64,000 nt of DNA. It comes from JAKAWQ01 sp963840545 (lineage in GTDB: Bacteria; Pseudomonadota; Alphaproteobacteria; Acetobacterales; Acetobacteraceae). The DNA lies in contig CAWIZE010000010.1 of assembly GCA_963840545.1 (NCBI GenBank), positions 124,001 through 188,000 on the forward strand, written 5' to 3'. Of the stretch, positions 45,299 to 53,940 are shown piece by piece. A program made the translations under genes and the position numbers. The stretch's first letter is position 1. Every line of letters starts with the position of its first letter. The notes below the pieces were generated by a model. It saw only the letters and a list, made by a program, of their open reading frames with translations, made no database searches and was not told the origin of the DNA.

Positions 45299-46726
45299 AT
45301 GCGGAACACCGAAGAGATCTGGCGTCTGGTCGAGGCGAAGAAGGAAGCCTTCGCGGCGCTGAGCGATCGGGTCTGGGGCATGCCCGAGCTCGCCTATGCC
45401 GAGCATCGTTCGTCCGCCGAGCATCTCGCGATGCTGGATGCGCAGGGCTTCCGCATCACGCGCGAGCTTGCCGCCATCCCGACCGCGGTGATGGGCGAGG
45501 CCGGCGAGGGGGGCCCGGTGATCGCCATCCTCGGCGAGTACGACGCCCTGCCCGGGCTGAGCCAGGAGGCGGGGATCGCCGAGAAGCGGCCGGTGGAAGC
45601 CAACGGGCACGGACATGGCTGCGGGCACAATCTGCTCGGCTCGGCCGCCCTGCTCGCCGCCACCGCGGTGAAGGACTTCCTTGCGAAGAACGGCATCAAG
45701 GGGCGCGTGCGCTATTACGGCTGTCCGGCGGAAGAGGGGGGTGCCGCCAAGGGGTTCATGGTCCGTGCCGGCGCGTTCGATGATGTAGACGTCGCGATCT
45801 CCTGGCACCCGTCGGCGTTCTCCGGCGTCAATGACGCTATGTCGCTTTCCAATACGCGGATCGATTTCGGCTTCACCGGCCGCGCGGCGCATGCCGCCGC
45901 CTCACCGCATCTGGGGCGGAGCGCGCTCGACGCGGTGGAGCTGATGAATGTCGGCGTGAACTACATGCGCGAGCACATGCCGAGCGATGCGCGCATCCAT
46001 TACGCGCTGCTGGATGCCGGCGGCATCGCGCCCAACGTCGTCCAGGCGCAGGCGAAGGTGCGCTACCTGATCCGCGCCCGCGACCTGCCGGAGCTGCAGC
46101 GGCTGATCCTGCGCGTGCGCAAGATCGCCGATGGCGCGGCCTTGATGAGCGAGACCAGCGTCACGACGAAGGTGGTGAGCGCCGTCTCCAACCTGCTGGC
46201 CAACAGGCCGCTGGAGCGGGCCATGCACGACAATCTCCGCCGCCTCGGCCCGCCGCCCTTCGACGAGGCGGACCGTGCATTCGCCCGGACGATTCAGGCG
46301 ACCCTGAGCGAGGAGGATATCGAGGCCGCCTATCGCCGCGTCGGGCTGCCGGTGCAACCCGACACGCCGCTCTGCGACCTTGTGGTGCCCCTCGACGCCG
46401 TGGGCGCGCCGATGATGGGGTCCACCGATGTCGGCGATGTGAGCTGGAGGGTGCCGACGGTGCAAGCCCGCGGCGCGACCTATGCGATCGGCACGCCCGG
46501 CCACTCGTGGCAGCTCACCGCGCAGGGCAAGACGCCGGCGGCGCACAAGGGGATGGCGCACGTGGCAAAGGTGATGGCGGGGACGGCGATCGACGTGCTG
46601 CGCGACGAGATGCTGCTCGCCCGCGCCAAGGCGGACCATGCGGCCCGCATCGGCGCCCATCCCTATGTTTGCCCGATCCCCGACGACGTCGCGCCACCGG
46701 TCGGGATGTCGGCGGCCGCGGAATAG
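45299..46726 (+). CDS. M20-family amidohydrolase (AbgB-like)
   Basis: 475 residues from an ATG at 45299. It is an M20 metallopeptidase fold. The metal-binding segment is EANGHGHGCGHNLLGSAAL (residues of about 98-116), with PAEEGGAAKGFM (acidic ligand and base) and SWHPSAFSGVN. The dimerisation domain begins at FGFTGRAAHAAASPHLGRSALDA and the end includes GTPGHSWQLTAQGKTPAAHKGM. It resembles p-aminobenzoyl-glutamate hydrolase subunit B and related acyl-amino-acid hydrolases. It is next to, and convergent with, the ROK regulator gene. The substrate cannot be assigned. Confidence 0.88.
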   Translation: MRNTEEIWRLVEAKKEAFAALSDRVWGMPELAYAEHRSSAEHLAMLDAQGFRITRELAAIPTAVMGEAGEGGPVIAILGEYDALPGLSQEAGIAEKRPVEANGHGHGCGHNLLGSAALLAATAVKDFLAKNGIKGRVRYYGCPAEEGGAAKGFMVRAGAFDDVDVAISWHPSAFSGVNDAMSLSNTRIDFGFTGRAAHAAASPHLGRSALDAVELMNVGVNYMREHMPSDARIHYALLDAGGIAPNVVQAQAKVRYLIRARDLPELQRLILRVRKIADGAALMSETSVTTKVVSAVSNLLANRPLERAMHDNLRRLGPPPFDEADRAFARTIQATLSEEDIEAAYRRVGLPVQPDTPLCDLVVPLDAVGAPMMGSTDVGDVSWRVPTVQARGATYAIGTPGHSWQLTAQGKTPAAHKGMAHVAKVMAGTAIDVLRDEMLLARAKADHAARIGAHPYVCPIPDDVAPPVGMSAAAE

Positions 46727-46737
46727 CGCCGCCGCGT

Positions 46738-47949
46738 TCATGCCTGCATTTTGAAGAGCACGTCGCGGTCGCGCGAGAACTGGGCGAGCAGCGGCAGCGC
46801 CGCCGCCCCGAGCGCGCGCGCCGCCGCGCCAACTGTCCCCTCGACGATCGCAGCCTGGGGCAGGCCCCTGCGGTCGAGGGCGGCGACCTTCGCGCGCAGC
46901 CGCGCGACCACGCGGCGGCGCACCGCGGCGGGGAAGGCGCCGTCGATCACCACCGCCTCGAACTCGAAGACGGCGAGTGCTGCGAGCACGGCGAAGGCAA
47001 GCGCATCGGTCGCCGCCTCGATCCAGGCGCCGAGCGCCGGCTCGAACCCGCTCCAGTCGTCGCGGCGGCGCCAGAGGGCGGCGGGGTCGTGGCCGGCGGC
47101 GGCGAGCCGCTCCTCGAGCAGGTAGAGCGAGGCGCGGCGGATCAGCATGCCCGCCGGGGCGCCGGATGCGCCGGGCACCGGCATCGAGCCGATCGCCCCG
47201 CCATGGCCGCTCCGCCCGAGCTGCAGCGCCCCCCCGGTCACCACGCCGCCGCCGATCAGTGCGGCGAAGAAGGCGTAGGCGAAATCGGCATGGCGGCCGG
47301 GATTGCCGAAGACCAGCTCGGCCGCGCAGGCGGCGTTGGCATCGTTGCAGAGATGGACGGGCCAGGGGCAGATCCCGGCCAGTGCCGCGCCGATATCGAA
47401 ATTCCGCCAGGCGGCGAGCGCACCTTCCGGCGCTCCCACTTCGTCCTCCCACTCCCAGAGCTCGAACGGCACGGCGACGCCGAGGCCGCAGATCCGCGCC
47501 CGCTGCTCCGTCGCGAGGCCGGCGGTGATCGCGTCGAGCGCCCGCCGGGCGAAGCCGAGGAGGCGCGCGGGGGTGGGGTAGGGGAAGCTTGCGTGGCGGG
47601 AGGCGCGGACGGCGCCGGCGAAGTCCATCAGGACGAGCTCGCCGCCCCGCCTGCCGAAGCGCAGGCCGAGGGAGAAGGCGCCGTCCGGGCGGAGCGCGAG
47701 CGGGACCGAGGGCTGGCCGATGCGCCCGCGCACCGGCGCCTCGCGGGCAAGCAGCCCGTCGACCTCGAGCCGGCGGACGATCATCGAGATGGTCTGGGCG
47801 GAGAGGCCGGTGCGGCGGGCGATCTCGGCCCTGGCGAGCCGGCCATGGTCGCGCACCAGGGAGAGCACGAGCCGCTCGTTATAGAGCCGCCCTCCTGTCT
47901 GGTTGGTGCCGCGATCTGCCTCGCGCGCGCGCCTGGGCTCGGCCGCCAT
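46738..47949 (-). CDS. ROK-family transcriptional regulator
   Basis: 403 residues. The N-terminal winged helix is RLVLSLVRDHGRLARAEIARRTGLSAQTISMIVRRLEVDGLL (seen at about residues 25-67). The ROK sugar-kinase-like domain follows (ICGLGVAVPFEL, HLCNDANAACAAELVFG, FAALIGGGVVTGG, GRSGHGGAIGSMPV). The zinc-binding Cys cluster of ROK kinases is not apparent, consistent with a sugar-sensing repressor. It diverges from the sugar ABC cassette, with a strong palindrome between them. Confidence 0.9.
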   Translation of the reverse strand: MAAEPRRAREADRGTNQTGGRLYNERLVLSLVRDHGRLARAEIARRTGLSAQTISMIVRRLEVDGLLAREAPVRGRIGQPSVPLALRPDGAFSLGLRFGRRGGELVLMDFAGAVRASRHASFPYPTPARLLGFARRALDAITAGLATEQRARICGLGVAVPFELWEWEDEVGAPEGALAAWRNFDIGAALAGICPWPVHLCNDANAACAAELVFGNPGRHADFAYAFFAALIGGGVVTGGALQLGRSGHGGAIGSMPVPGASGAPAGMLIRRASLYLLEERLAAAGHDPAALWRRRDDWSGFEPALGAWIEAATDALAFAVLAALAVFEFEAVVIDGAFPAAVRRRVVARLRAKVAALDRRGLPQAAIVEGTVGAAARALGAAALPLLAQFSRDRDVLFKMQA

Positions 47950-47993
47950 GTGGATCTCCCCCTGCCACCAGCCTGTGCAGGCGGCGCGTTTCG

Positions 47994-48028
47994 GTCAATA
48001 GATAACTCCATTCGCTTGAGTTATTGAC
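47994..48028. promoter_or_regulatory. Palindromic operator between ROK gene and sugar ABC cassette
   Basis: GTCAATA(GAT)AACTC is mirrored by GAGTTATTGAC across a 9-bp centre, leaving a 3-bp insertion in one arm. It is AT-rich in a GC-rich surrounding and lies in the divergent intergenic region. TTGACA at 48024-48029 could be the -35 of the ABC operon, though no good -10 follows. Confidence 0.65.
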
Positions 48029-48130
48029 AGGCCGTCGCGGCCGGCCGCATGCTCCCCGGACGGCATGCCCCGAAGCCGGGGGGGGGCGCACGGCGTAGCA
48101 AACCGGCAAAATCAAAGGGAGGGGACCATC

Positions 48131-49183
48131 GTGGCATCACGAAAGCGGGCCCAAAGCGCTAAGGCCCAATGCGCCGATGCGCGGCGGGCGAGCACGGCTG
48201 CCCTTGCGCTCGCGGGGCTCGCGGCACTGGCGCTCGGCGCCGTCGGGCCATCCACGGCAAAGGCCGCGGGCAGCACCATCCTGATCGGGCTGGTCACCAA
48301 GACCGAGGTCAATCCGTATTTCGTCAAGCTCCGCCAGGCCGCCTCGGCCGAGGCGGCGAGGGACGGAGCGACACTCGTCGCCCGCGCCGGCAAGTTCGAC
48401 GGCGACAACGAGGGCCAGGTCCGCGCGATCGAGGACTTCATCAGCCTCGGGGTCAGGGGCATCCTGATCACGCCGAGCAACTCGACCGGCATCCTCAAGG
48501 CGGTCGCCGAAGCCCGCGCCAAGGGCATCCTGGTGATCGCGCTCGACACCGCGACCGATCCCGCCGACGCGGTCGACGCGACGCTCGCCACCAACAATTT
48601 CACCGCCGGCGTCCTCCAGGGCGAGTACGCCAAGCAGGCCTACGCGGCGAAATTCGGCAGCTTGACGCCACAACTCGCGATGCTCGACGGCACGCCCGGC
48701 GCGAGCGTCGACAGCGCCCGCCACGACGGCTATCTCAAGGGCTTCGGCCTGAGCGAGAGCAGCCCCGACATCGTCGGGCGGACCAACACCCACGGCGCGC
48801 TCGACCTCGCCCAGACCGGGATGGAGAACCTGCTCGTCGCCCATCCTGCCATCAACGTCGTCTACAGCATCAACGAGCCCGCGGCCGAGGGCGGCTATGC
48901 CGCGATCAAGGCCGCCGGCAAGGAGAACGCGATCGTGCTCACCGCGATCGACGGCGGCTGCCTCGGGGTCAAGTACGTCGCCGAGGGCAAGATCGCGGCC
49001 ACCGTGATGCAGTTCCCGGTCAAGATGGCGAGCGAGGGGGTGGACGACGTCGTCGCCTACGCCAAGACCGGCAAGAAGCCGAGCGGCTTCATCGATACCG
49101 GGGCGATGATCATCACCGACCACCCGTTCCCCGGGCTGACCTCCAAGGACACCGCCTGGGGCGCGAAGGCGTGCTGGGGCTGA
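48131..49183 (+). CDS. Sugar ABC transporter substrate-binding protein
   Basis: 350 residues from a GTG preceded by GGGAGGGGACC. A signal peptide (AALALAGLAALALGAVGPSTAKAAG, about 25-50) is followed by a periplasmic-binding-protein type I fold of the ribose/fructose class. Blocks seen are ILIGLVTKTEVNPYFVKLRQAA, FISLGVRGILITPSN, VIALDTATDP, DGTPGASVDSARHDGYLKGF and AIDGGCLGVKYVAEGKIAATV. It delivers the sugar to the permease/ATPase encoded next. Resembles FrcB-type fructose binding proteins; the sugar is not proven. Confidence 0.9.
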   Translation: MASRKRAQSAKAQCADARRASTAALALAGLAALALGAVGPSTAKAAGSTILIGLVTKTEVNPYFVKLRQAASAEAARDGATLVARAGKFDGDNEGQVRAIEDFISLGVRGILITPSNSTGILKAVAEARAKGILVIALDTATDPADAVDATLATNNFTAGVLQGEYAKQAYAAKFGSLTPQLAMLDGTPGASVDSARHDGYLKGFGLSESSPDIVGRTNTHGALDLAQTGMENLLVAHPAINVVYSINEPAAEGGYAAIKAAGKENAIVLTAIDGGCLGVKYVAEGKIAATVMQFPVKMASEGVDDVVAYAKTGKKPSGFIDTGAMIITDHPFPGLTSKDTAWGAKACWG

Positions 49184-49238
49184 GCCGGCTGGCTTCTCCG
49201 CGGCGGGCGCGGACGGTGAGAAGGACGGGCCGAGGACG

Positions 49239-50246
49239 GTGAGCGCCGCCCCCTCTGGCGCCCGCTCCGGCGCCGTTCTTCCGCGCCGCCTCGGCCTGCT
49301 CGGCGGCGCGCTGACGAGCAAGACCTTCGGCCCGCTGATGGTGCTGCTCGCCTTCGTCGCCGTCTTCAGCCTGGCGACGCACACCTTCCTCGCCGCCGGG
49401 AACCTCTCGATCATCGCCCAGCAATCCGTGATCGACGGCGCGCTCGCGATCGGCCAGACGCTCATCATGCTGACCGCGGGCATCGATCTCGCCAATGGCA
49501 GCATCACCGTCCTCGGCACGATCATCGCCGCCCGGCTGGTGAGCGAGAACCACGCCGCACTTCCCGCCCTCCTGCTCGCGATCGCGGCCTGCACCGGGGT
49601 CGGCTTCTGTTCCGGCTCGCTGGTCGCCCGGCTGCGGCTGCCGCCCTTCATCGTGACCCTCGGCGTCCTCGGGATCGTCACGGCGGCGGCGCGGCTCTAT
49701 TCGGGCGGCGAGAGCTTTCCGGTGACCGACCCGCTGCTCAGCTGGCCCGGCAACGGCGTGACCATCGGCGGGGCGACGATCACCTACGGAATCTTCGTGG
49801 TCGTCGCGCTTTACGCGCTCTCCTGGTACATGCTGACCCAGACTGGCTGGGGCCGGCATGTCTATGCGATCGGCAACAACCTCGAGGCGGCGCGGCTGGT
49901 CGGCATCCATGTCGGGCGCACCCTGCTCTCCGTCTATGTCCTCGCCGGCTTCCTCTACGGGGTCGGCGCCTGGTTGGCGCTCGGGCGCATCCCCAACGCC
50001 GATCCCAACGCGCTGCAGAGCGCCAACCTCGACACCATCACCGCGGTGGTGATCGGCGGGACGAGCCTGTTCGGCGGGCGCGGCGGCGTCATCGGCACGC
50101 TGATCGGCACGCTGATCGTCGCGGTCTTGCGCAACGGGCTCACGCTGATGGAGATCGACCCGCTCTGGCAGGACATGGTGACCGGGGTGCTCGTCATCCT
50201 CGCCGTCGCGGCCGACCAGCTTTCGCGGGAGAGGCGGGCCCTTTGA
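49239..50246 (+). CDS. Sugar ABC transporter permease
   Basis: 335 residues starting at GTG. Eight to ten hydrophobic helices with the BPD_transp_2 hallmarks: ALAIGQTLIMLTAGIDLANGSI near the N-terminus, FIVTLGVLGIVTAAARLYSGG in the middle, and DTITAVVIGGTSLFGGRGGVIGTLIGTLIV near the C-terminus (read in parts). This matches the RbsC/FrcC group. It ends 52 bp before the ATPase gene; that spacer is a 14-bp tandem repeat. Confidence 0.92.
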   Translation: MSAAPSGARSGAVLPRRLGLLGGALTSKTFGPLMVLLAFVAVFSLATHTFLAAGNLSIIAQQSVIDGALAIGQTLIMLTAGIDLANGSITVLGTIIAARLVSENHAALPALLLAIAACTGVGFCSGSLVARLRLPPFIVTLGVLGIVTAAARLYSGGESFPVTDPLLSWPGNGVTIGGATITYGIFVVVALYALSWYMLTQTGWGRHVYAIGNNLEAARLVGIHVGRTLLSVYVLAGFLYGVGAWLALGRIPNADPNALQSANLDTITAVVIGGTSLFGGRGGVIGTLIGTLIVAVLRNGLTLMEIDPLWQDMVTGVLVILAVAADQLSRERRAL

Positions 50247-50302
50247 GCAGCGGCAAATGAGCGCCGGCGAATGAGGCCCCGCGAATGAACCCCCGCGAAT
50301 GA
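50239..50302. repeat. 14-bp tandem repeat spanning permease stop to ATPase start
   Basis: GCGAATGA occurs at 50267, 50281 and 50295, with GCAAATGA at 50253 and TTTGA at about 50242, an exact 14-bp period. The permease stop TGA (50244-50246) and the ATPase start ATG (50299) occupy equivalent positions of the first and last unit. The array thus duplicates the stop/start junction. Confidence 0.85.
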
Positions 50303-51096
50303 GTATTGGCGAGATCGTCTTCGAGGCACGCGGCCTGGTCAAGCGCTACGGCCATGTCGTGGCGCTCGACGGGGCGGATTTCGAGCTCCGCGCGGGCGAA
50401 GTGCTCGCCGTGATCGGCGACAACGGCGCGGGGAAGAGCACGCTCACCAAGGTGCTCTCGGGCGCCGTGATCCCCGACGAAGGGGAGCTCTGGCTCGACG
50501 GCGCGCGGGTCCATTTCGCGAGTCCGCTCGATGCCCGCAGGCGCGGCATCGAGACGGTCTATCAGGACCTCGCCGTCGCCCCCGCGCTCGACATCGCGAG
50601 CAACCTCTTCCTTGGCCGCGAGCGCCGCCGCCCCGGCCTGCTCGGCCGCGTCTTCCGCCAGCTCGACAAGCGGGGCATGCGCGAGGAGGCGGCGCGCTAC
50701 CTCGCCGAGCTGAAGTTCCGCATCCCCTCGATCGGCAGCGCGGTCGAGAGCCTCTCGGGCGGGCAGCGCCAGGGCGTGGCGGTGGCGCGCGCCGGGCTGT
50801 TCGCGAGCCGTCTCGTCATCATGGACGAGCCGACAGCGGCGCTCGGCGTGCGCGAATCGGGCCAGGTCCTCGACCTCGTCCGCACCATCCGCGGGCGCGG
50901 ACTGCCGGTGATCCTCATCAGCCACAACATGCCGCAGGTCTTCGAGGTCGCCGACCGCATCCACATCATGCGGCTCGGACGGCGGGTTGCGCTCACCACG
51001 CCGGCGCGCCACACCATGGCCGAGGCGGTGGCGATCATGACCGGCGCCGCCCCCGGCGAGACGCGGCCCGCCGCCGCGGATTCCGCCCCGGCCTGA
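50299..51096 (+). CDS. Sugar ABC transporter ATP-binding protein
   Basis: 265 residues, a single-domain ATPase of the FrcA type (not the double RbsA type). Walker A is GDNGAGKST at about residues 38-46, Q-loop VYQDLAVAP, signature LSGGQRQGVAVARA, Walker B LVIMDEPTAALG and H-loop LISHNMPQVFEV. It energises the permease encoded upstream. The stop codon lies in a 17-bp near-duplication (51091-51121). Confidence 0.92.
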   Translation: MSIGEIVFEARGLVKRYGHVVALDGADFELRAGEVLAVIGDNGAGKSTLTKVLSGAVIPDEGELWLDGARVHFASPLDARRRGIETVYQDLAVAPALDIASNLFLGRERRRPGLLGRVFRQLDKRGMREEAARYLAELKFRIPSIGSAVESLSGGQRQGVAVARAGLFASRLVIMDEPTAALGVRESGQVLDLVRTIRGRGLPVILISHNMPQVFEVADRIHIMRLGRRVALTTPARHTMAEAVAIMTGAAPGETRPAAADSAPA

Positions 51097-51128
51097 TCGA
51101 GAGGCCCGCCTGATCGAAAGGAAAAACC

Positions 51129-52124
51129 ATGACGCGGCTCGACGCGAAGCTCGCCCGTATCCGGGGAGGGAAATACCGCCGCAGCGACTTCATCATCGCG
51201 GATGCCAAGGACCCCGACATGGGACCGGGGCTTTGGGCCTCCGGTCCCCACCGCGCCGCCGACGGCAGCTGGACGCGCTATCGCAGCCGGCTCGAGTTCC
51301 TCGATCAGATTCGCACCATCGTCCGCCAGGACGTCGTCGACGTGATGCTGGCCTCGCTCAGCAACCTCGAGCTTCTCTCGGCCGAGGGCCTCTTCGCCGA
51401 GGCCAGCGTGAAGCCCGCGATCCGCGCCAACGACACGACCGATATCTGGGTGGTCCGCGGCGGCGCCTATACAAGCCGCCCCTCGCGGCCGTTCCGCACC
51501 GCGAGCCTGGCGCGCGCCCGCGCCGCCGGCCTCGATCTCGGGCTCTATTCGATCACCTTCACCAACGATCTCGATGCCGATATCGCCTCCCTCGAAGCTT
51601 TTCGCGACTTTCGCGAGGACGCCGCGAGGCACGGATTCCGCTATTTCCTCGAGGTCTTCAATCCGAACGTGGAGACCGGCATCGCGCCTGACGTGCTGCC
51701 GCATTTCATCAATGACTGCATCGTCCGGGCGCTGGCGGGGGTGGCGGCGGCGGACCGGCCGGCGTTCCTCAAGATCGCCTATAACGGCCCCAAGGCGCTC
51801 GAGGAGCTGGCGGGCTGGGATCCGTCCCTGGTGGTCGGGATCCTCGGCGGCAGCGCCGGCACCACGCGCGACACGTTCGAGCTGCTGGCGCAGGCGGAGC
51901 GCTATGGCGCGCGCGTCGCCCTCTTCGGCCGCAAGATCAATCTGGCGGAATCGCCGCTCGCGATCGTCGCCCTGATGCGCGAGGTCGCCGCCGGGACCCT
52001 CGCACCGGCCGAGGCGGTGCGCGCCTATCACGGCAAGCTCCAGCAGCATGGCGTGAAGCCCGCGCGCGCGCTCGAGGAGGACCTCGCGCTCACCGAGCCG
52101 GCGCTGAAGGCGGCCGGCGCCTGA
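51129..52124 (+). CDS. TIM-barrel aldolase-like protein of unknown specificity
   Basis: 331 residues, not assigned to a named family. Visible beta-strand/loop patterns suggest a class I aldolase-type barrel: DVVDVMLASLSNLELL, LGLYSITFTNDLDADI, GFRYFLEVFNPN, FLKIAYNGPKALEELA (a possible Schiff-base Lys) and LVVGILGGSAGTTRD, ending with VALFGRKINLAESP. It lies between the sugar ABC ATPase (32 bp upstream) and a PfkB kinase (19 bp downstream). A retro-aldol step on the phosphorylated sugar made by that kinase is therefore a reasonable inference. An isomerase or epimerase is the alternative. Confidence 0.7.
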   Translation: MTRLDAKLARIRGGKYRRSDFIIADAKDPDMGPGLWASGPHRAADGSWTRYRSRLEFLDQIRTIVRQDVVDVMLASLSNLELLSAEGLFAEASVKPAIRANDTTDIWVVRGGAYTSRPSRPFRTASLARARAAGLDLGLYSITFTNDLDADIASLEAFRDFREDAARHGFRYFLEVFNPNVETGIAPDVLPHFINDCIVRALAGVAAADRPAFLKIAYNGPKALEELAGWDPSLVVGILGGSAGTTRDTFELLAQAERYGARVALFGRKINLAESPLAIVALMREVAAGTLAPAEAVRAYHGKLQQHGVKPARALEEDLALTEPALKAAGA

Positions 52125-52143
52125 CCAGGGGGCCTCGGTAGGA

Positions 52144-53169
52144 ATGTCGGCCAGGCGAGGCGGGTTCATCACCGGAGGCACCTGGTGCGTCGATCGCAAC
52201 AAGCTGGTCGAGTTCTGGCCCGAAGAGGACGGGCTGGTGGAGATCCTGGCGGAAGAGCGCCGTGGCGGCGGGTCGGCCTGCAATTTTGCCCTGGATATCC
52301 GCAAGCTCGATCCGGCCATGAAGGTGGGAACGGTTGGGCTCGTCGGCGATGACGAGGACGGACGCTTCCTGCTCGCCGAGGCGGATGCGCACGGCATCGA
52401 GCGCGGCAACCTCGCGCTCACCGCGGCGGCGCCGACGCAGTACACCGAAGCCTATGGCTCACGGACGAGCGGCCGGCGCACGCATCTCTATTTCCAGGGC
52501 ACCGCTTCGCTGCTGAGGCCGGAGCATTTCGCCGGCCTCGGGCAGCTCGAGGGGCGCATCTTCCATCTCGGCCTGCCGGGCGTGCACCGGGCGATGGATC
52601 TGCCGTGCGCGGACGCCGCCAATGGCTGGGTCGCGGTGCTGCGGATGGCGCGGGCGGCAGGCTTCCAGACCAGCCTCGAGCTCGTCAGCACCACGCCCGG
52701 GCGGATCGCCATGCTGGGGCGGCCATGCCTGCCTCATCTCGACTATCTGATCGTCAACGATGCCGAGATCGGCGGGCTCACAGGCGAAGCGACCGTGCGC
52801 GGCGATCGCACCGACACGGAGGCCGTGCAACGGGCGGTCCGGCAGGTCGCGGGGCTCGGGACGCTGCGGCTCGTGGTGGCGCATTTTCCCCGCGGGGCGG
52901 TTGCCGCAACCAGCGACGGCGCCGTGATCTTCCGGCCCTCGCTCGCGATGCCGGCCGATGAGATCGTCGCCGCCAACGGCGCCGGCGATGCCTTTGCCGC
53001 CGGGACGCTCTACGCCGTCCATCAGGGCTGGAGCGTGGGCGAGGCGCTCGCCCTCGGGCATGCGGCGGCGGCGGCCTCGCTCAGGGGCCTCTCCACGACC
53101 GGCACGGTGGGGACGTGGCAGGAGTGCCTCGCGCTCGCTGACCGCTGGGGCGTGCGCGACGCGATCTGA
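52144..53169 (+). CDS. PfkB-family carbohydrate kinase
   Basis: 341 residues of the ribokinase/PfkB fold. The N-terminal substrate region is GGSACNFALDIRKLDP and VGTVGLVGDDEDGRFLLAEA. The C-terminal signature is AANGAGDAFAAGTLYAV, with the catalytic Asp in GAGD. It is the last gene of the ROK-controlled sugar operon and would phosphorylate the imported sugar. The ATP-binding motif is standard. Its stop lies in a 15-bp near-perfect duplication (53163-53192). Confidence 0.9.
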   Translation: MSARRGGFITGGTWCVDRNKLVEFWPEEDGLVEILAEERRGGGSACNFALDIRKLDPAMKVGTVGLVGDDEDGRFLLAEADAHGIERGNLALTAAAPTQYTEAYGSRTSGRRTHLYFQGTASLLRPEHFAGLGQLEGRIFHLGLPGVHRAMDLPCADAANGWVAVLRMARAAGFQTSLELVSTTPGRIAMLGRPCLPHLDYLIVNDAEIGGLTGEATVRGDRTDTEAVQRAVRQVAGLGTLRLVVAHFPRGAVAATSDGAVIFRPSLAMPADEIVAANGAGDAFAAGTLYAVHQGWSVGEALALGHAAAAASLRGLSTTGTVGTWQECLALADRWGVRDAI

Positions 53170-53324
53170 CGCGCCGGGATGTGACGCGCCGGTCGGGGGT
53201 GATGGGCGCTACGGGCGCGCCACGCAATTGTGCTTCATCGTGGCGGGGAGCGAAGCCCGAGACGACACCCAAGACGACAGAGGAAGAGCCCCGGCGGCCG
53301 ATCAACGCCCGGTGCGGCGCGGTA

Positions 53325-53828
53325 TCATTCGCCTCCCAGATGCTTCTCCAGGTTCCCGCGGGCTGTCTCTGCTTCCAGATCCGGCCCGGATGGCTCCTCG
53401 ACGGCCACTCCGGGAGGCACGGCGTCGCCCGGGTCAATATCACGGCTCCGGGCACGACCGCGGGGGCGGGGTCCGGATGACCCCTTCTGCCCGGCCTCCG
53501 CGTTCATCTGACGGGCCAACTGCCGCTCGAGCCGGACGACCTCCTGCTCGAGGTCCGCGATGCGGGCGGCCACGGCCTTGGCCTCTCGATTGGCCTCACG
53601 GTTCTTGGCGCGCAGGTTCGCGTTTGCGCGTCCGAGCTTCTCGACCGCGGCGCGCAGCGCATCCTTGCTCACCTTGGGGGCGGGAATGGCGGCGCGCGTG
53701 CCGCGCTTGGGCGCGGTGACGGATGGGGCACGCTTGGCGCTCCCGATCGTACGAACGTCCGGATCCGCCGCACCACCGGGCTTTCTTCCCCTCGTAGCGG
53801 GCTTTGTCGTCTTGGCTGTTCGAGCCAT
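53325..53828 (-). CDS. Basic coiled-coil protein of unknown function
   Basis: 167 residues from the ATG at 53828 (an upstream in-frame start at 53894 is possible). Residues 1-60 are Lys/Arg/Ala/Pro-rich (ARTAKTTKPATRGRKPGG, TAPKRGTRAAIPAPKVS). Residues of about 60-115 form a heptad-like coiled coil (LGRANANLRAKNREANREAK, RIADLEQEVVRLERQLARQ). The acidic tail ends EAETARGNLEKHLGGE. No family was recognised. The next gene upstream on the same strand also combines a coiled coil and a basic tail, suggesting the two work together. Confidence 0.65.
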   Translation of the reverse strand: MARTAKTTKPATRGRKPGGAADPDVRTIGSAKRAPSVTAPKRGTRAAIPAPKVSKDALRAAVEKLGRANANLRAKNREANREAKAVAARIADLEQEVVRLERQLARQMNAEAGQKGSSGPRPRGRARSRDIDPGDAVPPGVAVEEPSGPDLEAETARGNLEKHLGGE

Positions 53829-53940
53829 TGTGTCAGCTCCTGGAGCAGCGTTGGCGTCCGGCGCCAGGTCATCCCTGTCGCCGTCGAATGGCAATCGCAG
53901 TTTACGTCAGCTGCGGCGGCCGATCAGCGTGTTCGCAGCT

